A stretch of DNA of 64,000 bases, taken from the NCBI RefSeq assembly GCF_037102585.1, contig NW_027043829.1, positions 2,728,001 through 2,792,000 of the forward strand, written 5' to 3'. Below the pieces are notes generated by a model. It was given only the letters and a program-made list of their open reading frames with translations, was not told the origin of the DNA and did not search any database. This document shows positions 1 through 9,460 of the stretch, one piece after another; the first letter of the stretch is position 1; each line of letters starts with the position of its first letter. The DNA comes from Saccharomycopsis crataegensis. Its lineage: Eukaryota > Ascomycota > Saccharomycetes > Ascoideales > Saccharomycopsidaceae. A program made the position numbers and the translations under genes.

Positions 1-11
1 TTACCAATGCT

Positions 12-3000
12 GTGGGTATTATTTGTGATTTAATGGACAACAAATGGTTGAAAACTAAAGAAGGAAAAGTGGAACACTTTATTGATGCTTTTAATCATTT
101 CAAGAACACTGTTGGTAAATTGGACGGAAGCACTGTGCTTTGTGCATTGTTCTTGGGTTTGGGCCAGAAGGCTGGTTTCGGTAATAGCCTCTCTAGAGAA
201 GTCATGACAGCCTACGAGTCCAGAAATGGCAGAACTATTGGTAATGTTGACCTCGGTCTTGTTCAGGATTTAACAAGAGAGATCATTGGAGATAAAAGTA
301 TTGCGTCTACTAGTATTGAGAGTCCGGAACCGGTTTTCGCCACCAAGAAGCAATACAAGTGCTTCAATTGTGGGAAGCCTGGACATTTCAGAAGAGATTG
401 CAAGGCTCCTAAGAGAGAGAAATTAATTGGCGATGGTAGGAATCCGTCACCATCGTGGTATGCATTTATGGGAATGCATGGTAACAACTCCAGGGTGTAT
501 TTTGATTCAGGTGCCTCGCAACATATCTTAAACAATAAGAGCTTGTTCAAGACGATCAGACCGTTTGGAGGAGAGATCTCCGGGATTGATGGCGGTGGTG
601 TTGCTGTTGCAGGTATTGGGTCTGCGGAGTTCAAATTACGTGATAATACCAATATTGAAATCAAAGATGCTTATTATGTTCCAGACTCAAAAGCCAACTT
701 GATTTCAGTTTCCAAGGCTACTCTGAATGGTGCGAAATTATTGTTTGAAGGAAACAAAGTGAAAATGTATCCGGAAATGAAGGTTATTGGTACCAAGGAT
801 CCTCTGATGAATGGGCTTTACAGATTATCTACTGATGCTAATGGTGTTGCTTTTAACAGTATTGATAAGGGTGGTCTCTGGCACCAAAGACTCGGACACC
901 CAAGTGCTAATATTTTACAGAAAGCTAACAAAATGTTTAAGCTTGTTAAAGGGAAAATCTTGGGTGACAATGCTGTTATTCGATGCGACTGTTGCCTTGC
1001 TGCTAAAGGAACAGTCCAAAAACCAAAGTTGGGTCATGGTTCTAAACCTAAGAGACCATTGGAATTGTTGCATATGGATGTTTGTGGTCCTTTTAGCTAT
1101 GGCTCGATTGATTCGAGTGCCTACTTTCTTACGATAGTAGATGGATATGCCAAGTATGTGGAAACTCGATGCTTAACTCAAAAGTCCGAGTGTACGGCTC
1201 AGATTATTGACTTCATAAACTACTCTGAGACAATGTTCAAGTCACAAGGAAAAGACTTTAGAGTTGGAACCATAAGAACTGATAATGGTGGAGAATTCAT
1301 CACAGGCCAATTGCACGCGTTCTTGCGACGAAAAGGAATTGCTCATGAGTTGACGGTGCCACACCATAGTTATCAGAATGGTGTTGCTGAAAGAATGAAT
1401 CGGACCATTCAAGATAAAACAAGATCTTTGATGATTGGGGCATCCATGCCTGCGCAATTTTGGCCAGAGGCAGTTCGTACTGCTGCTTATTTGACCAACA
1501 GAACACCATCCCGAGTGATTGGTTTTCAGACTCCGTATCGTCGTTGGTTTGGTTATAATCCAGGACTTGATCATCTTCGTTGTTTTGGTTGTATTGGATA
1601 TGTTGTTGTTCCCCATAAATTGAGATATGGGAAACTTGGTGCTACTTCGAAAATGTGTGTTATGCTTGGGTATGATAGAAATCGGTGTGCTTATAGGATG
1701 TTTGATCCCGAAGCAAATAGAGTTGTTACGGCTGCCCAAGTGAACTTCGATGAGTCAAGATATTATTTTCAAGATGGAAAGAAGTCCTCCACTGCTGCAC
1801 CAGAAGAAAGGATTGGAATTTCTGGCGGAGGAGGGGGAGGTATCATTGGTGGAATATCTGCTGCTCCAATTATTATGAATGATGATTTGGTTGATGTTGA
1901 TGTTGGTAGTAGAAATGGCTCTGCATACCATGATGATGAAACTACGTCCCAAATCTCAGTTGATGATGCAAGCATGGTATCTGAAAGTGATGCACCTGAT
2001 AAAGACATTGAAATGTCCATTGTGGAAACCAAGGAGTATGGGGACGGAGAATTGATTCCCTCAAAAGTTTATGATGATGCTTTTCAGTTGGTTACTGCTA
2101 CGAAAAGAAAAAGATCATCAGGTTCTAGAGTCAAGGAAAGCAGGGGTATAATTAAGAGAAACCCATTTGGTATTTTGGCTGAAATAGAAGAACAGTCTGA
2201 CACATTCAGCTCAGATTCAGAGAGGGAAAGTGTTACTGAGAAACCACAAAGAAAGAAGTTCAGGAATACAAGAAATTCAGAAGAGTTGACTTCGTTTGTT
2301 CCAAATGGCAGTAGCAATGATGACTTGGTGGTTTCGAAAATTGAGCCTCATATTGAAGAGCCAAGTGATTGTGATGAAGAATCAGAACTGAATGATGATA
2401 CCAAAAGCAAGTTGTTAGAATACAAACCTGTGAATTACGTTGCTACATGCTTCATGGCTGGTGAAGCTGACGCTATATCTGGAGGAACTGATGTTCCTGG
2501 AAACTACAAGGAAGCTATGAAGAGCGATGAAAGAGTGGAATGGAAGCGCGCTTGTGACGAAGAAATAGCTGCTCACAAGGAGAATTCCACTTATGAATTG
2601 GTCGAGTTGCCGAAAGGAAGAAAGCCAATTACATGTCGTTGGGTCTTTGCAAAGAAAGATAACGGAGTCTTCAAGGGAAGACTTGTTGCTCGAGGATTCA
2701 CACAGGTGAAGGGTATTGACTACAATGAGACATTCTCACCTGTGGTGCGTTATGAATCTATCAGGTTGATGTTGAGTATCGCTGCCAAGAATGGAATGGC
2801 AGTTCATCAGATGGATGTTAAGACTGCTTTTCTCAATGGGTTTCTTCAAGAAGAATTATACATGACACAGCCGGAAGGGTATGTGGTTAAGGGAAAAGAA
2901 ACAATGGTTTTGAGATTGAAGAAAAGCTTATATGGATTGAAGCAAGCTCCCTTGGTGTGGAATGAGAGAATCCACAGTGTATTGTCGTCTCTTGGTTTTG

Positions 3001-4025
3001 TTAGAAACGGTGCTGAGTATTGTTTGTACTCAAGGAAATCGGAAAAATCATTTGTGATGGTTGCTCTCTATGTTGACGACTTATTGATAGCTGGTACCTC
3101 AGATTTTGCTATTGGAAAAGTCAAATCTGAATTGATGAATGTTTTCAAGATGAAAGACTTGGGAGTTGTCAAGAAATTTTTAGGCATGAATATTTCTCAA
3201 GATGGCGGTGGTATCAACATGAGTTTGAAGGACTACATTGGTTCCATGTTGAAGGAATTTGGAATGGAGAATTGCAACCACGATAAGACGCCTACAATTT
3301 CTGGCCAAGAACTTACGTTGGTGGATGCCAATGCTGAAACATGTGATGCTACAGCCTATAGATCTTTAGTTGGAAAATTGTTGTTTGCTGCCAATACTGT
3401 TAGGAGCGATATTAGTTATATCGTCGGTGTTTTATCAAGATATCTCAAGGAGCCAAAGGAGGTCCATTACAAGGCAGCTAAAAGAGTGTTGAGATATTTG
3501 AAAGGTACAAAAGAATTAGGTATAAGATATGAGGCTGGAGATAAAGGAGATGGTGAACTAGTTGGATATTGTGATGCTGACTGGGCTGGAGATAAGTCAG
3601 ACAGAAAGTCTACTACTGGGTTTGTGTTCAAATATGCCAATGGTGCAATCACATGGAGATCTAAGAAGCAAGCTACTGTTGCTCTTTCTACGGCAGAGGC
3701 TGAATACATGTCACTAAGTGAAGGTGTGAAAGAGGCATTGTGGTTGAAACAGGTCTTTGAGGAGTTTGGCCTCAACACTGGTGCAGTGAAGATTTATGAT
3801 GATAACCAGGGGTGTATTGAAATGGCCAAACATCCAGCTTTCCATCACCGTACCAAACATATTGATATCAGGACTCATTTCATCAGGGATCACATTGGAT
3901 CTGGGACAATTGATTTGCAATACCTTAATACTGGAATCATGGTTGCTGACATGTTCACTAAAGGTCTTGCTGCTCCTCAATTCATAGAGCTAAGAAAGCT
4001 TTGTGGTATGGTGACTTTGAATTGA
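12..4025 (+). CDS. Copia-1 gag-pol polyprotein (C-terminal 1337 residues visible)
   Basis: Single-frame Gag-Pol polyprotein of a copia element, with the true start upstream of the window (position 12 is only the first methionine). In order: gag C-terminal part; CCHC zinc knuckle CFNCGKPGHFRRDC (about residues 117-130); aspartic protease FDSGAS (about 165); integrase HHCC finger (HQRLGHP...CDCC, about 290-330); integrase core with LLHMDV, RTDNGGEF and NGVAERMNRT (about 353-460); an acidic, serine-rich linker; reverse transcriptase with YVDDLL (about 1020); RNase H with GYCDADWAGD and KHIDIRTHFIRD (about 1185-1290). There is no gag-pol frame break, as in copia, Ty5 and Tca5. Family known, copy-level activity unknown. 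Confidence 0.93.
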   Translation: MGIICDLMDNKWLKTKEGKVEHFIDAFNHFKNTVGKLDGSTVLCALFLGLGQKAGFGNSLSREVMTAYESRNGRTIGNVDLGLVQDLTREIIGDKSIASTSIESPEPVFATKKQYKCFNCGKPGHFRRDCKAPKREKLIGDGRNPSPSWYAFMGMHGNNSRVYFDSGASQHILNNKSLFKTIRPFGGEISGIDGGGVAVAGIGSAEFKLRDNTNIEIKDAYYVPDSKANLISVSKATLNGAKLLFEGNKVKMYPEMKVIGTKDPLMNGLYRLSTDANGVAFNSIDKGGLWHQRLGHPSANILQKANKMFKLVKGKILGDNAVIRCDCCLAAKGTVQKPKLGHGSKPKRPLELLHMDVCGPFSYGSIDSSAYFLTIVDGYAKYVETRCLTQKSECTAQIIDFINYSETMFKSQGKDFRVGTIRTDNGGEFITGQLHAFLRRKGIAHELTVPHHSYQNGVAERMNRTIQDKTRSLMIGASMPAQFWPEAVRTAAYLTNRTPSRVIGFQTPYRRWFGYNPGLDHLRCFGCIGYVVVPHKLRYGKLGATSKMCVMLGYDRNRCAYRMFDPEANRVVTAAQVNFDESRYYFQDGKKSSTAAPEERIGISGGGGGGIIGGISAAPIIMNDDLVDVDVGSRNGSAYHDDETTSQISVDDASMVSESDAPDKDIEMSIVETKEYGDGELIPSKVYDDAFQLVTATKRKRSSGSRVKESRGIIKRNPFGILAEIEEQSDTFSSDSERESVTEKPQRKKFRNTRNSEELTSFVPNGSSNDDLVVSKIEPHIEEPSDCDEESELNDDTKSKLLEYKPVNYVATCFMAGEADAISGGTDVPGNYKEAMKSDERVEWKRACDEEIAAHKENSTYELVELPKGRKPITCRWVFAKKDNGVFKGRLVARGFTQVKGIDYNETFSPVVRYESIRLMLSIAAKNGMAVHQMDVKTAFLNGFLQEELYMTQPEGYVVKGKETMVLRLKKSLYGLKQAPLVWNERIHSVLSSLGFVRNGAEYCLYSRKSEKSFVMVALYVDDLLIAGTSDFAIGKVKSELMNVFKMKDLGVVKKFLGMNISQDGGGINMSLKDYIGSMLKEFGMENCNHDKTPTISGQELTLVDANAETCDATAYRSLVGKLLFAANTVRSDISYIVGVLSRYLKEPKEVHYKAAKRVLRYLKGTKELGIRYEAGDKGDGELVGYCDADWAGDKSDRKSTTGFVFKYANGAITWRSKKQATVALSTAEAEYMSLSEGVKEALWLKQVFEEFGLNTGAVKIYDDNQGCIEMAKHPAFHHRTKHIDIRTHFIRDHIGSGTIDLQYLNTGIMVADMFTKGLAAPQFIELRKLCGMVTLN

Positions 4026-4032
4026 GAGAGGG

Positions 4033-4434
4033 TGTTGAGTTGACAATCCAAAGTCATATATTGGGTTTTGTACAGATGGCTCAACGGTTAACACGGGTAT
4101 CAATGTGTTGAATAGATCCTGGGTTCGAGTCTCGGATAAGACGGTTTATTTACCATGGCTGAGCAATATATAATCTGCATGTGATTATGACTCAGCCTAA
4201 TAATTAGTCATTGTGCATATGATTAATCATCTAGAATGTTCTAGATGGATGTATGATTACAAATCATATATATTGGTCTTATTATAAATATGGGGCCTCT
4301 CCCCATAGTTTGAGTTTATATTTTGTTATTTAAATAGTTAGTTAGTCAAGAAGAATAAGAATAATAACAAGGATAGTTTGATAGTATTTGTTATTGGTAA
4401 TGACTACTGTAACTAGGGTTACAAAACTTCAACA
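4033..4434 (+). repeat. Copia-1 LTR (3' LTR of copy a), 402 bp
   Basis: Bounded by TGTTGA...TCAACA. This is the reference copy for the family: other full copies are at 17858, 22754, 23963, 42759 and 61572, a longer variant is at 6631, and partial copies are at 22615, 28753 and 28892. It holds an A-box/B-box pair (4077-4132), one heat-shock-element-like palindrome (TCTAGAATGTTCTAGA, 4230-4245), a TATAAATATGGGG stretch and, near its end, an ATG that opens the polyprotein frame. Confidence 0.95.
4077..4132 (+). other. tRNA-like A-box/B-box pair inside the Copia-1 LTR
   Basis: TGGCTCAACGG (4077-4087) fits the Pol III A-box consensus TRGCNNARYNGG allowing for the variable D-loop length. GGTTCGAGTCT (4122-4132) differs from the B-box GGTTCGANTCC at one base. 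The two starts are 45 bp apart, the spacing of a class-I tRNA. The T-arm still folds (CTGGG/CTCGG around TTCGAGT), but the acceptor and anticodon arms do not, so this is tRNA-derived or tRNA-like and not a tRNA gene. The pair is present in the other Copia-1 LTRs that retain this region. Whether it binds TFIIIC is unknown. Confidence 0.6.
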
Positions 4435-6630
4435 AAGGTCTCATTGTAATCAATACCCTTCACCTGTGTGAATCCTCGAGCAACAAGTCTTCCCTTGAAG
4501 ACTCCGTTATCTTTCTTTGCAAAGACCCAACGACATGTAATTGGCTTTCTTCCTTTCGGCAACTCGACCAATTCATAAGTGGAATTCTCCTTGTGAGCCG
4601 CAATTTCTTCGTCACAAGCGCGCTTCCATTCTGCACTTTCGTTGCTCTTCATGGCTTCCTTATAATTTCCAGGAACATCACTTCCACCAGCCAAAGCAGC
4701 AGCTTCACCAGCCATAAAACAAGAGGCAACATAATTCACTGGTTTGTACTCTAACAACTTGCCTTCGGCATCATCATTCAGTTCTGATTCCTCATCACAA
4801 TCACTTGGCTGTTCAACATGTGGCTCAATTTCCGAAACCACCAAGTTGTCATTGCTACTACCATTAGGAACAAAAGAAGTAAGCTCTTTTGAGCTACTAT
4901 CGTTTCTGTATTTCTTCCTTTGTGGTTTCTCAATAGCAATTTCCCTCTCTGAATCTGAACTGAATGTATCAGATTCTTGTTCAACTTCTGCCAAGATCCC
5001 AAATGGATTTCTTTTAATCAAACCTGTACTTTTCTTGGGCCTAGAACCCGATGATTTTTTCCTTTTTGTAGCAGTAACCAACTTGAACTCTTCTGAAACC
5101 ATCCTTGATGGGATTAACTCTCCAGTGGCATCCTCATCATCGTCTATGATTCTCATTTCCACGTCTTTGCTTGAGGAAACAGTGGACTCTCTTTCTGAAT
5201 CATCCAAATCGGAAACCATTCGTTCATCATCAACAGAGATCTCACTTGCAACATCCTCTAAGTCTGGATCACTTATAACAGGGCCTGGTGCAACGCCACC
5301 AGCAAAACCCATACCACCAGAGCTGTTTACCTTAGCAATCTCGGTATCCACATCAGTGACTCGCTTCACATCCTGATAGTAATATCTTGACTCATCAAAT
5401 CTGACCTGAGTCGCCACAATAATCTTGTTGGCAGCAGGATCAAAAATTCTGTACGCACAGTGATCTCTATCATACCCGAGCATCACTCCAACCTTGGCGG
5501 TAGCATCAAATTTTCCATTTCTCAAACTGTTTGGTATAACCACATATGCAAGGGAACCAAAGCAGCGAAGATGGTCAAGGCCCGGCTTGTATCCATACCA
5601 ACGACCATATGGTGTGTGGAAATTAATAACGCGGGATGGCGTCCTGTTAATCAAATAAACAGCCGTGCGGACACCTTCAGACCAAAACTGAACCGGCATA
5701 GAAGCCCCAATAATTAAAGACCTAGTTTTGTCTTGAATTGTCCGATGCATTCTTTCAGCAACACCATTTTGATAACTATGGTGTGGCACAGTCAACTCAT
5801 GGGCAATACCTTTGCTTCTCATGAAATCATGCAACTTTCCTGTAACAAATTCACCACCATTATCAGTGCGGATAGTTCCCACGGTAAACTCTTTTCCCTG
5901 AGACTTGAACATTGTTTCGGTGTATGTAATAAACTCAATAATCCTGTCAGCACACTCTGACTTGTTTTTCAAACACTTGACCTCCACAAACTTGGAATAC
6001 CCGTCGACAATAGTGAGAAAATATTTGCTCGAATCAATAGACCCATAATTGATTGGGCCACACACGTCCATATGCAACAATTGTAAAGGCTGTTGTGGTT
6101 TAGCACCCTTCCCGCTCTTTGGTCTTCTGGTAACCCCTTTACTTGTCAAGCAGCTTTCACATAACTGCACAGAATCTTCACTGTAAAGTTTACCTTTCAC
6201 CAAATGAAACATCAGATTGAACTTGTTCATAATATTCATACTGGGATGGCCTAATCTCTGGTGCCACAACCCGCTCTTATCAACACTGTTAAATGCCACA
6301 CCATCGACACTGGTGTGCAAAGCATAAAGATCACTCATAACTGGATCTTTAACAGCAACCACTTTCTTTTCAGGGTACATTTTCACCTTGTTTCCTTCAA
6401 ATAATAATCTTGCACCATTCAGAGTAGCCTTGGAAACAGAAATCAAATTGGCCTTTGACCCTGGAACATAATAAGCATCCTTGATTTCGATACTGGTGTT
6501 ATCACGTAACTTAAACACCGCAGACCCGATACCTTGAACCTCGAGAGAACTACCATCAATACCTGAGATCTCACCAGAAAAAGGACCAATGGTTTTAAAC
6601 ATCTTTCTGTCATTCAAAATATGTTGCGAG

Positions 6631-7068
6631 TGTTGAGTTGACAATCCAAAGTCATATATTGGGTTTTGTACAGATGGCTCAACGGTTAACACGGGTATCA
6701 ATGTGTTGAATAGATCCTGGGTTCGAGTCTCGGATAAGACGGTTTATTTACCATGGCTGAGCAATATATAATCTGCATGTGATTATGACTCAGCCTAATA
6801 ATTAGTCATTGTGCATATGATTAATCATCTAGAATGTTCTAGATGGATGTATGATTACAAATCATATATATTGGTCTTATCATATATATTGGTCTTATCA
6901 TATATATTGGTCTTATTATAAATATGGGGCCTCTCCCCATAGTTTAAGTTTATATTTTGTTATTTAAATAGTTAGTTAGTTAAGAAGAATAAGAATAATA
7001 ACAAGGATAGTTTGATAGTATTTGTTATTGGTAATGACTACTGTAACTAGGGTTACAAAACTTCAACA
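6631..7068 (+). repeat. Copia-1 solo LTR with GCGAG target duplication
   Basis: TGTTGAG...CTTCAACA, 438 bp, flanked by GCGAG at 6626-6630 and 7069-7073, so this is a clean insertion reduced to a solo LTR. It is 36 bp longer than the usual 402 bp because an 18-bp unit (CATATATATTGGTCTTAT) stands three times in tandem around 6868-6915. Confidence 0.95.
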
Positions 7069-7686
7069 GCGAGGCACCAGAGTCAAAGTACACTCTGGAG
7101 GCCCTACCATGCATTCCCATAAATGCATACCAAGATGGTGATGGATTCTTCAGATCACCACCCATTCTCTCCTTTCTAGGAGCCTTGCAATCCTTCTTGA
7201 AATGACCGGGTTTTCCACAATTGAAGCACTTGTACTGTTTCTTAAAAGCAAACACAGGTTCCAAACCCTCAACACTGGTGGAACCAACCGATTTATCTCC
7301 AATGATTTCTCTTGTCAAATCTTGGACAAGCCCAATATCAACATTTCCAATAGTCCTGCCATTTCTAGACTCATACGCAGTCATGACTTCCCTGGAAAGA
7401 TTTGCATTAAACCCGGCTTTCTGACCCAAGCTCAAAAGCAGCGCCTGAGATGCTGTTGAAAATGGCTGTTGAAATAATCTCATCCATAGTAGCAATCAAT
7501 TGGGCAACTTCATTAGCAGTTTCCAGCCCGTCGGTTCCGGTTTCCCCATTGATCAAGTAAGCATGTAAACCAAGACCTTTCATCTTCATCTTAACACTGA
7601 TCAAAGTAAACCAATCATAAAAGTTCCCGGAACCCTTCAACTCCTCATCAGCAGCGAACGAAGTGAGAGCATTTGAACTCATAACC

Positions 7687-8015
7687 TGTTGTAGTTTTGT
7701 AACTCTAGTTACAAAAGACATTGATAACAATAATATTCAATAATATTTATTCCCTTGTTATACTTGTTAACTATCTAAATTATATAAAGGACAAACTCAG
7801 ACTATGGGGGGCATGGCCCATATTTATATTAATCTCAATGGGTTCTAGAAGGTTCCATAAGCTCTAGAATGTTCCATGGAATTCTAGAAGGTTCCATAAG
7901 TTCTAGAAGGTTCCATAAGTTCTAGAAGGTTCCATAAGTTCTAGAAGGTTCCATGAGTTCTAGAAGGTTCCATGAACAATGACTAACCACATAACTTTGG
8001 ATTGCCAACTCAACA
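7687..8015 (-). repeat. Copia-2 LTR (5' LTR of copy a), 329 bp
   Basis: On the minus strand it starts TGTTGAGTTGGC and ends ACTACAACA, sharing both ends with Copia-1 LTRs but with a different middle. The middle (7843-7970) is a tandem of about 19-bp units, each containing TTCTAGAAGGTTC or a near match. The right edge (8015/8016) is the point of insertion into the transposase gene. Confidence 0.92.
7843..7970 (-). promoter_or_regulatory. Tandem heat-shock-element array in the Copia-2 LTR
   Basis: Repeated TTC-nn-GAA-nn-TTC blocks (TTCTAGAAGGTTC) at about 19-bp spacing, most units perfect. Alternating TTC/GAA blocks with 2-base gaps are the binding site of the heat-shock factor Hsf1. The array lies upstream of the TATAAATATGGGCC stretch within the LTR, where an upstream activator would be expected. 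Heat or stress control is inferred from the motif alone. Confidence 0.7.
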
Positions 8016-8882
8016 AATACAACCTTTGACAGAAATTGCCCCAATGAACGAAATATTAAGCCCTCTGGTTACGGGAACAGTAAGAACTGCTTTTTCACCC
8101 ACAGCAGACCATCCATACTCACGCCGCATACTGATATTGAAACCTGCTTCGTCGATGAAAATACAGTTTTGACTAAAGTCGAGCTTGTCTTTATACTTCT
8201 CTGCCCACTCGAGTCTCTGTTTCTTCAATTCCTCCAGACTTCTTCTCAAAGCCCATTTAGAAATACGTTTGAGACTTAGCTTACAGACCTTGGTTACAAA
8301 GTTATAGATTGTTGTAGCCTTGGCTCTTACATTGGTGAAGGCTTTCTTGAGTCTCTCCAACATAAAATCGAGAGTCACTGTAGCATCTTCCTTTATCAAT
8401 TTTTGAAGTAATTCCTTATGTTCATCAGTGAGAAGGGGTTTACGACCTCTTTTCTTTATTGGCTTCGAGATACCATTTAATTCATTGACAAGTATTTTGT
8501 TCCACTTTCTTTTCCATGTGTAAGCAGTTTGCAAAGGTATATCTTCTAATTTTGCAGCCTTGTAAGCTGATACACCTTCTTCCATGACCAAGTGCCAAAA
8601 TCTTTGTTTGACAGCTTGATTATAATACCGGTACGAACCTCTATATCTTCGTTCTTTCATTTCAATTTCCATCTCGGCATTTTCTTCTTCTTCGAAAATA
8701 GGATCAATTTCCATGATATCCATGATACCTGGTTTTTCAAAATACTTATTGTCACTGTAACTAAAGCAAGCTTCAACTGGTGCTATTTCAGACTCTAAAG
8801 TCATTTCACTGGGTTCAGCATAGAATCTATTACCTAGGCCATCAACATACCCATCAGTTAGTAGCTTGGCTTTCAAGTCCAT
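8016..8882 (-). pseudogene. Tc1/mariner (IS630-like) transposase, C-terminal part cut off by Copia-2
   Basis: About 288 residues of a DNA-transposon transposase starting at 8882. After an acidic N-terminus come a helix-turn-helix of the transposase type (YNQAVKQRFWHLVMEEG...TAYTWKRKW, about 88-128), a basic KKRGRKPLLT link, a second winged-helix segment (about 150-205) and the start of the DDE_3 catalytic core with its first aspartate in FIDEAGFNISMRREYGWS (about 244-260). The frame then runs into the Copia-2 LTR at 8015, so the second and third catalytic residues are missing and the gene cannot encode a full enzyme. Terminal inverted repeats were not found on the surviving side. Similar to the Cirt-type elements of Candida by layout, but not compared directly. 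Confidence 0.85.
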
Positions 8883-9175
8883 ACTTAGTTTTGATGGTAA
8901 AATCTTATGCTTTTTTTGTAAGTAATCTGGTGATCATATAAAGACCGAATTGAATGTCAAAAGTGGGAATTCATCATCTTAAATGGAGAACAGCTCCTAC
9001 CATACATTCGTTTCCATTTCTTGAAAACCGTAATCACGTGATATCATTGATATTATTATAGATATCCGGTTTTATAGAAAGTAGCACAGAATTATGGAAA
9101 AAATGAGTATAATTTGTTTAAACTGAGTAGCTTAGAGGCTTATAGAGCCAGTCACATAAAAAAAAGAAAGGAATT
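8883..9175. other. Upstream flank of the transposase gene, no gene seen
   Basis: AT-rich stretch with no ORF of note. It may include the promoter and the lost end of the mariner-type transposon, but no terminal inverted repeat or TA duplication can be assigned. It contains one ATCACGTGAT palindrome (9033-9042), a general E-box/Cbf1-type site. Confidence 0.4.
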
Positions 9176-9357
9176 AATATGAATTTTATATACTGTTGGT
9201 ATGAATAATTGAAGTGCAATAGTATGAACTATTTTTCTTAGATGGTCTGAATAAATCCCGCTGCGGTGGTACGAAAAATACCGGGGGTCGGTATGAATTA
9301 TTTTTTGCCACTGGTATGAACATTTCCGGTGGTTGGTACCAATAAAAAATGAAAACA
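9176..9357 (+). repeat. Array of eight imperfect 22-24-bp repeats
   Basis: Units begin at 9176, 9198, 9220, 9244, 9268, 9290, 9313 and 9335, each starting with a form of GGTATGAATAATTT, and several ending CCGSTGGT. Spacings are 22, 22, 24, 24, 22, 23 and 22 bp. Units differ at several bases, so the array is old or selected only for its core. It ends about 17 bp before the tRNA-Gly gene, on its downstream side. I know no named element with this unit. Confidence 0.75.
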
Positions 9358-9363
9358 CTGTAT

Positions 9364-9368
9364 AAAAA
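9364..9368 (-). terminator. Pol III terminator of tRNA-Gly
   Basis: TTTTT on the minus strand, 5 bp after the 3' end of tRNA-Gly. It probably also ends the tRNA-Trp/tRNA-Gly unit, since no T run separates the two genes. Confidence 0.7.
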
Positions 9369-9373
9369 CTGAA

Positions 9374-9444
9374 TGCGTAGACCGGGAATCGAACCCGGGG
9401 CTCAACTATGGCAAAGTTGAATTTTACCACTAAACCATCCACGC
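9374..9444 (-). tRNA. tRNA-Gly(GCC)
   Basis: 71 nt, no intron. It folds as a full cloverleaf: acceptor GCGTGGA/TCTACGC, D arm, anticodon arm CAACT-TTGCCAT-AGTTG with GCC in the loop, T arm around TTCGATT. It is identical to the copy at 56440-56510. It lies 16 bp downstream of tRNA-Trp on the same strand. Confidence 0.97.
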
Positions 9445-9460
9445 TGCTGATTATAGAGAT

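Larger units (their letters stand above)
1..4434 (+). mobile_element. Copia-1 copy a (Ty1/copia, Ty5-like), 5' part lies outside the window
   Basis: The window opens inside the gag part of a Ty1/copia LTR retrotransposon. The visible part runs through gag, protease, integrase, reverse transcriptase and RNase H to a 402-bp 3' LTR (4033-4434). A purine-rich tract (GAGAGAGGG) directly precedes that LTR. The order integrase before reverse transcriptase defines copia. The body is close in sequence to the Copia-1 copies at 17858 and 23963, so the copy is probably young. It abuts the broken Copia-2 element at 4435 and may have inserted into it, but the other junction is outside the window so a target duplication cannot be checked. 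The visible part looks whole. Confidence 0.93.
4435..8015 (-). mobile_element. Copia-2 copy a, broken, carrying a nested solo LTR
   Basis: Minus-strand Ty1/copia element of a second family, close to the copy at 34865-39872. Its 5' LTR is at 7687-8015. Gag, zinc-knuckle, protease, integrase and early RT-domain sequence can be followed down to 4435, where it meets the LTR of Copia-1 copy a. A Copia-1 solo LTR (6631-7068) interrupts the protease region. The copy is broken, with about two breaks besides the nested LTR and the missing 3' end. Its 5' LTR end lies inside a mariner-type transposase gene. Confidence 0.88.

Noticed and set aside
1242-1739. 165-codon ORF antisense to the Copia-1 integrase, repeated at 20547-21044
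   Set aside because: It lies wholly opposite a conserved coding region and its repetition only reflects repetition of the element. No domain is recognised.
4070-4143. A functional tRNA gene in the Copia-1 LTR
   Set aside because: Acceptor and anticodon stems do not pair; only the internal boxes and T arm are tRNA-like.
4744-5376. 210-codon Ser-rich ORF antisense to the Copia-2 linker, also at 37292-37924
   Set aside because: Antisense of a Ser/Asp/Glu-rich linker gives long open frames by composition; shadow ORF.
7843-7970. Repeat array considered as a CRISPR-like array
   Set aside because: Units are contiguous 19-bp repeats without spacers, inside an LTR of a eukaryotic element.
9033-9042. 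ATCACGTGAT resembling the CDEI element of point centromeres
   Set aside because: No AT-rich CDEII of proper length or CDEIII (TGTTT...CCGAA) follows. Such palindromes are common E-box sites, and point centromeres are not expected outside the Saccharomyces lineage.
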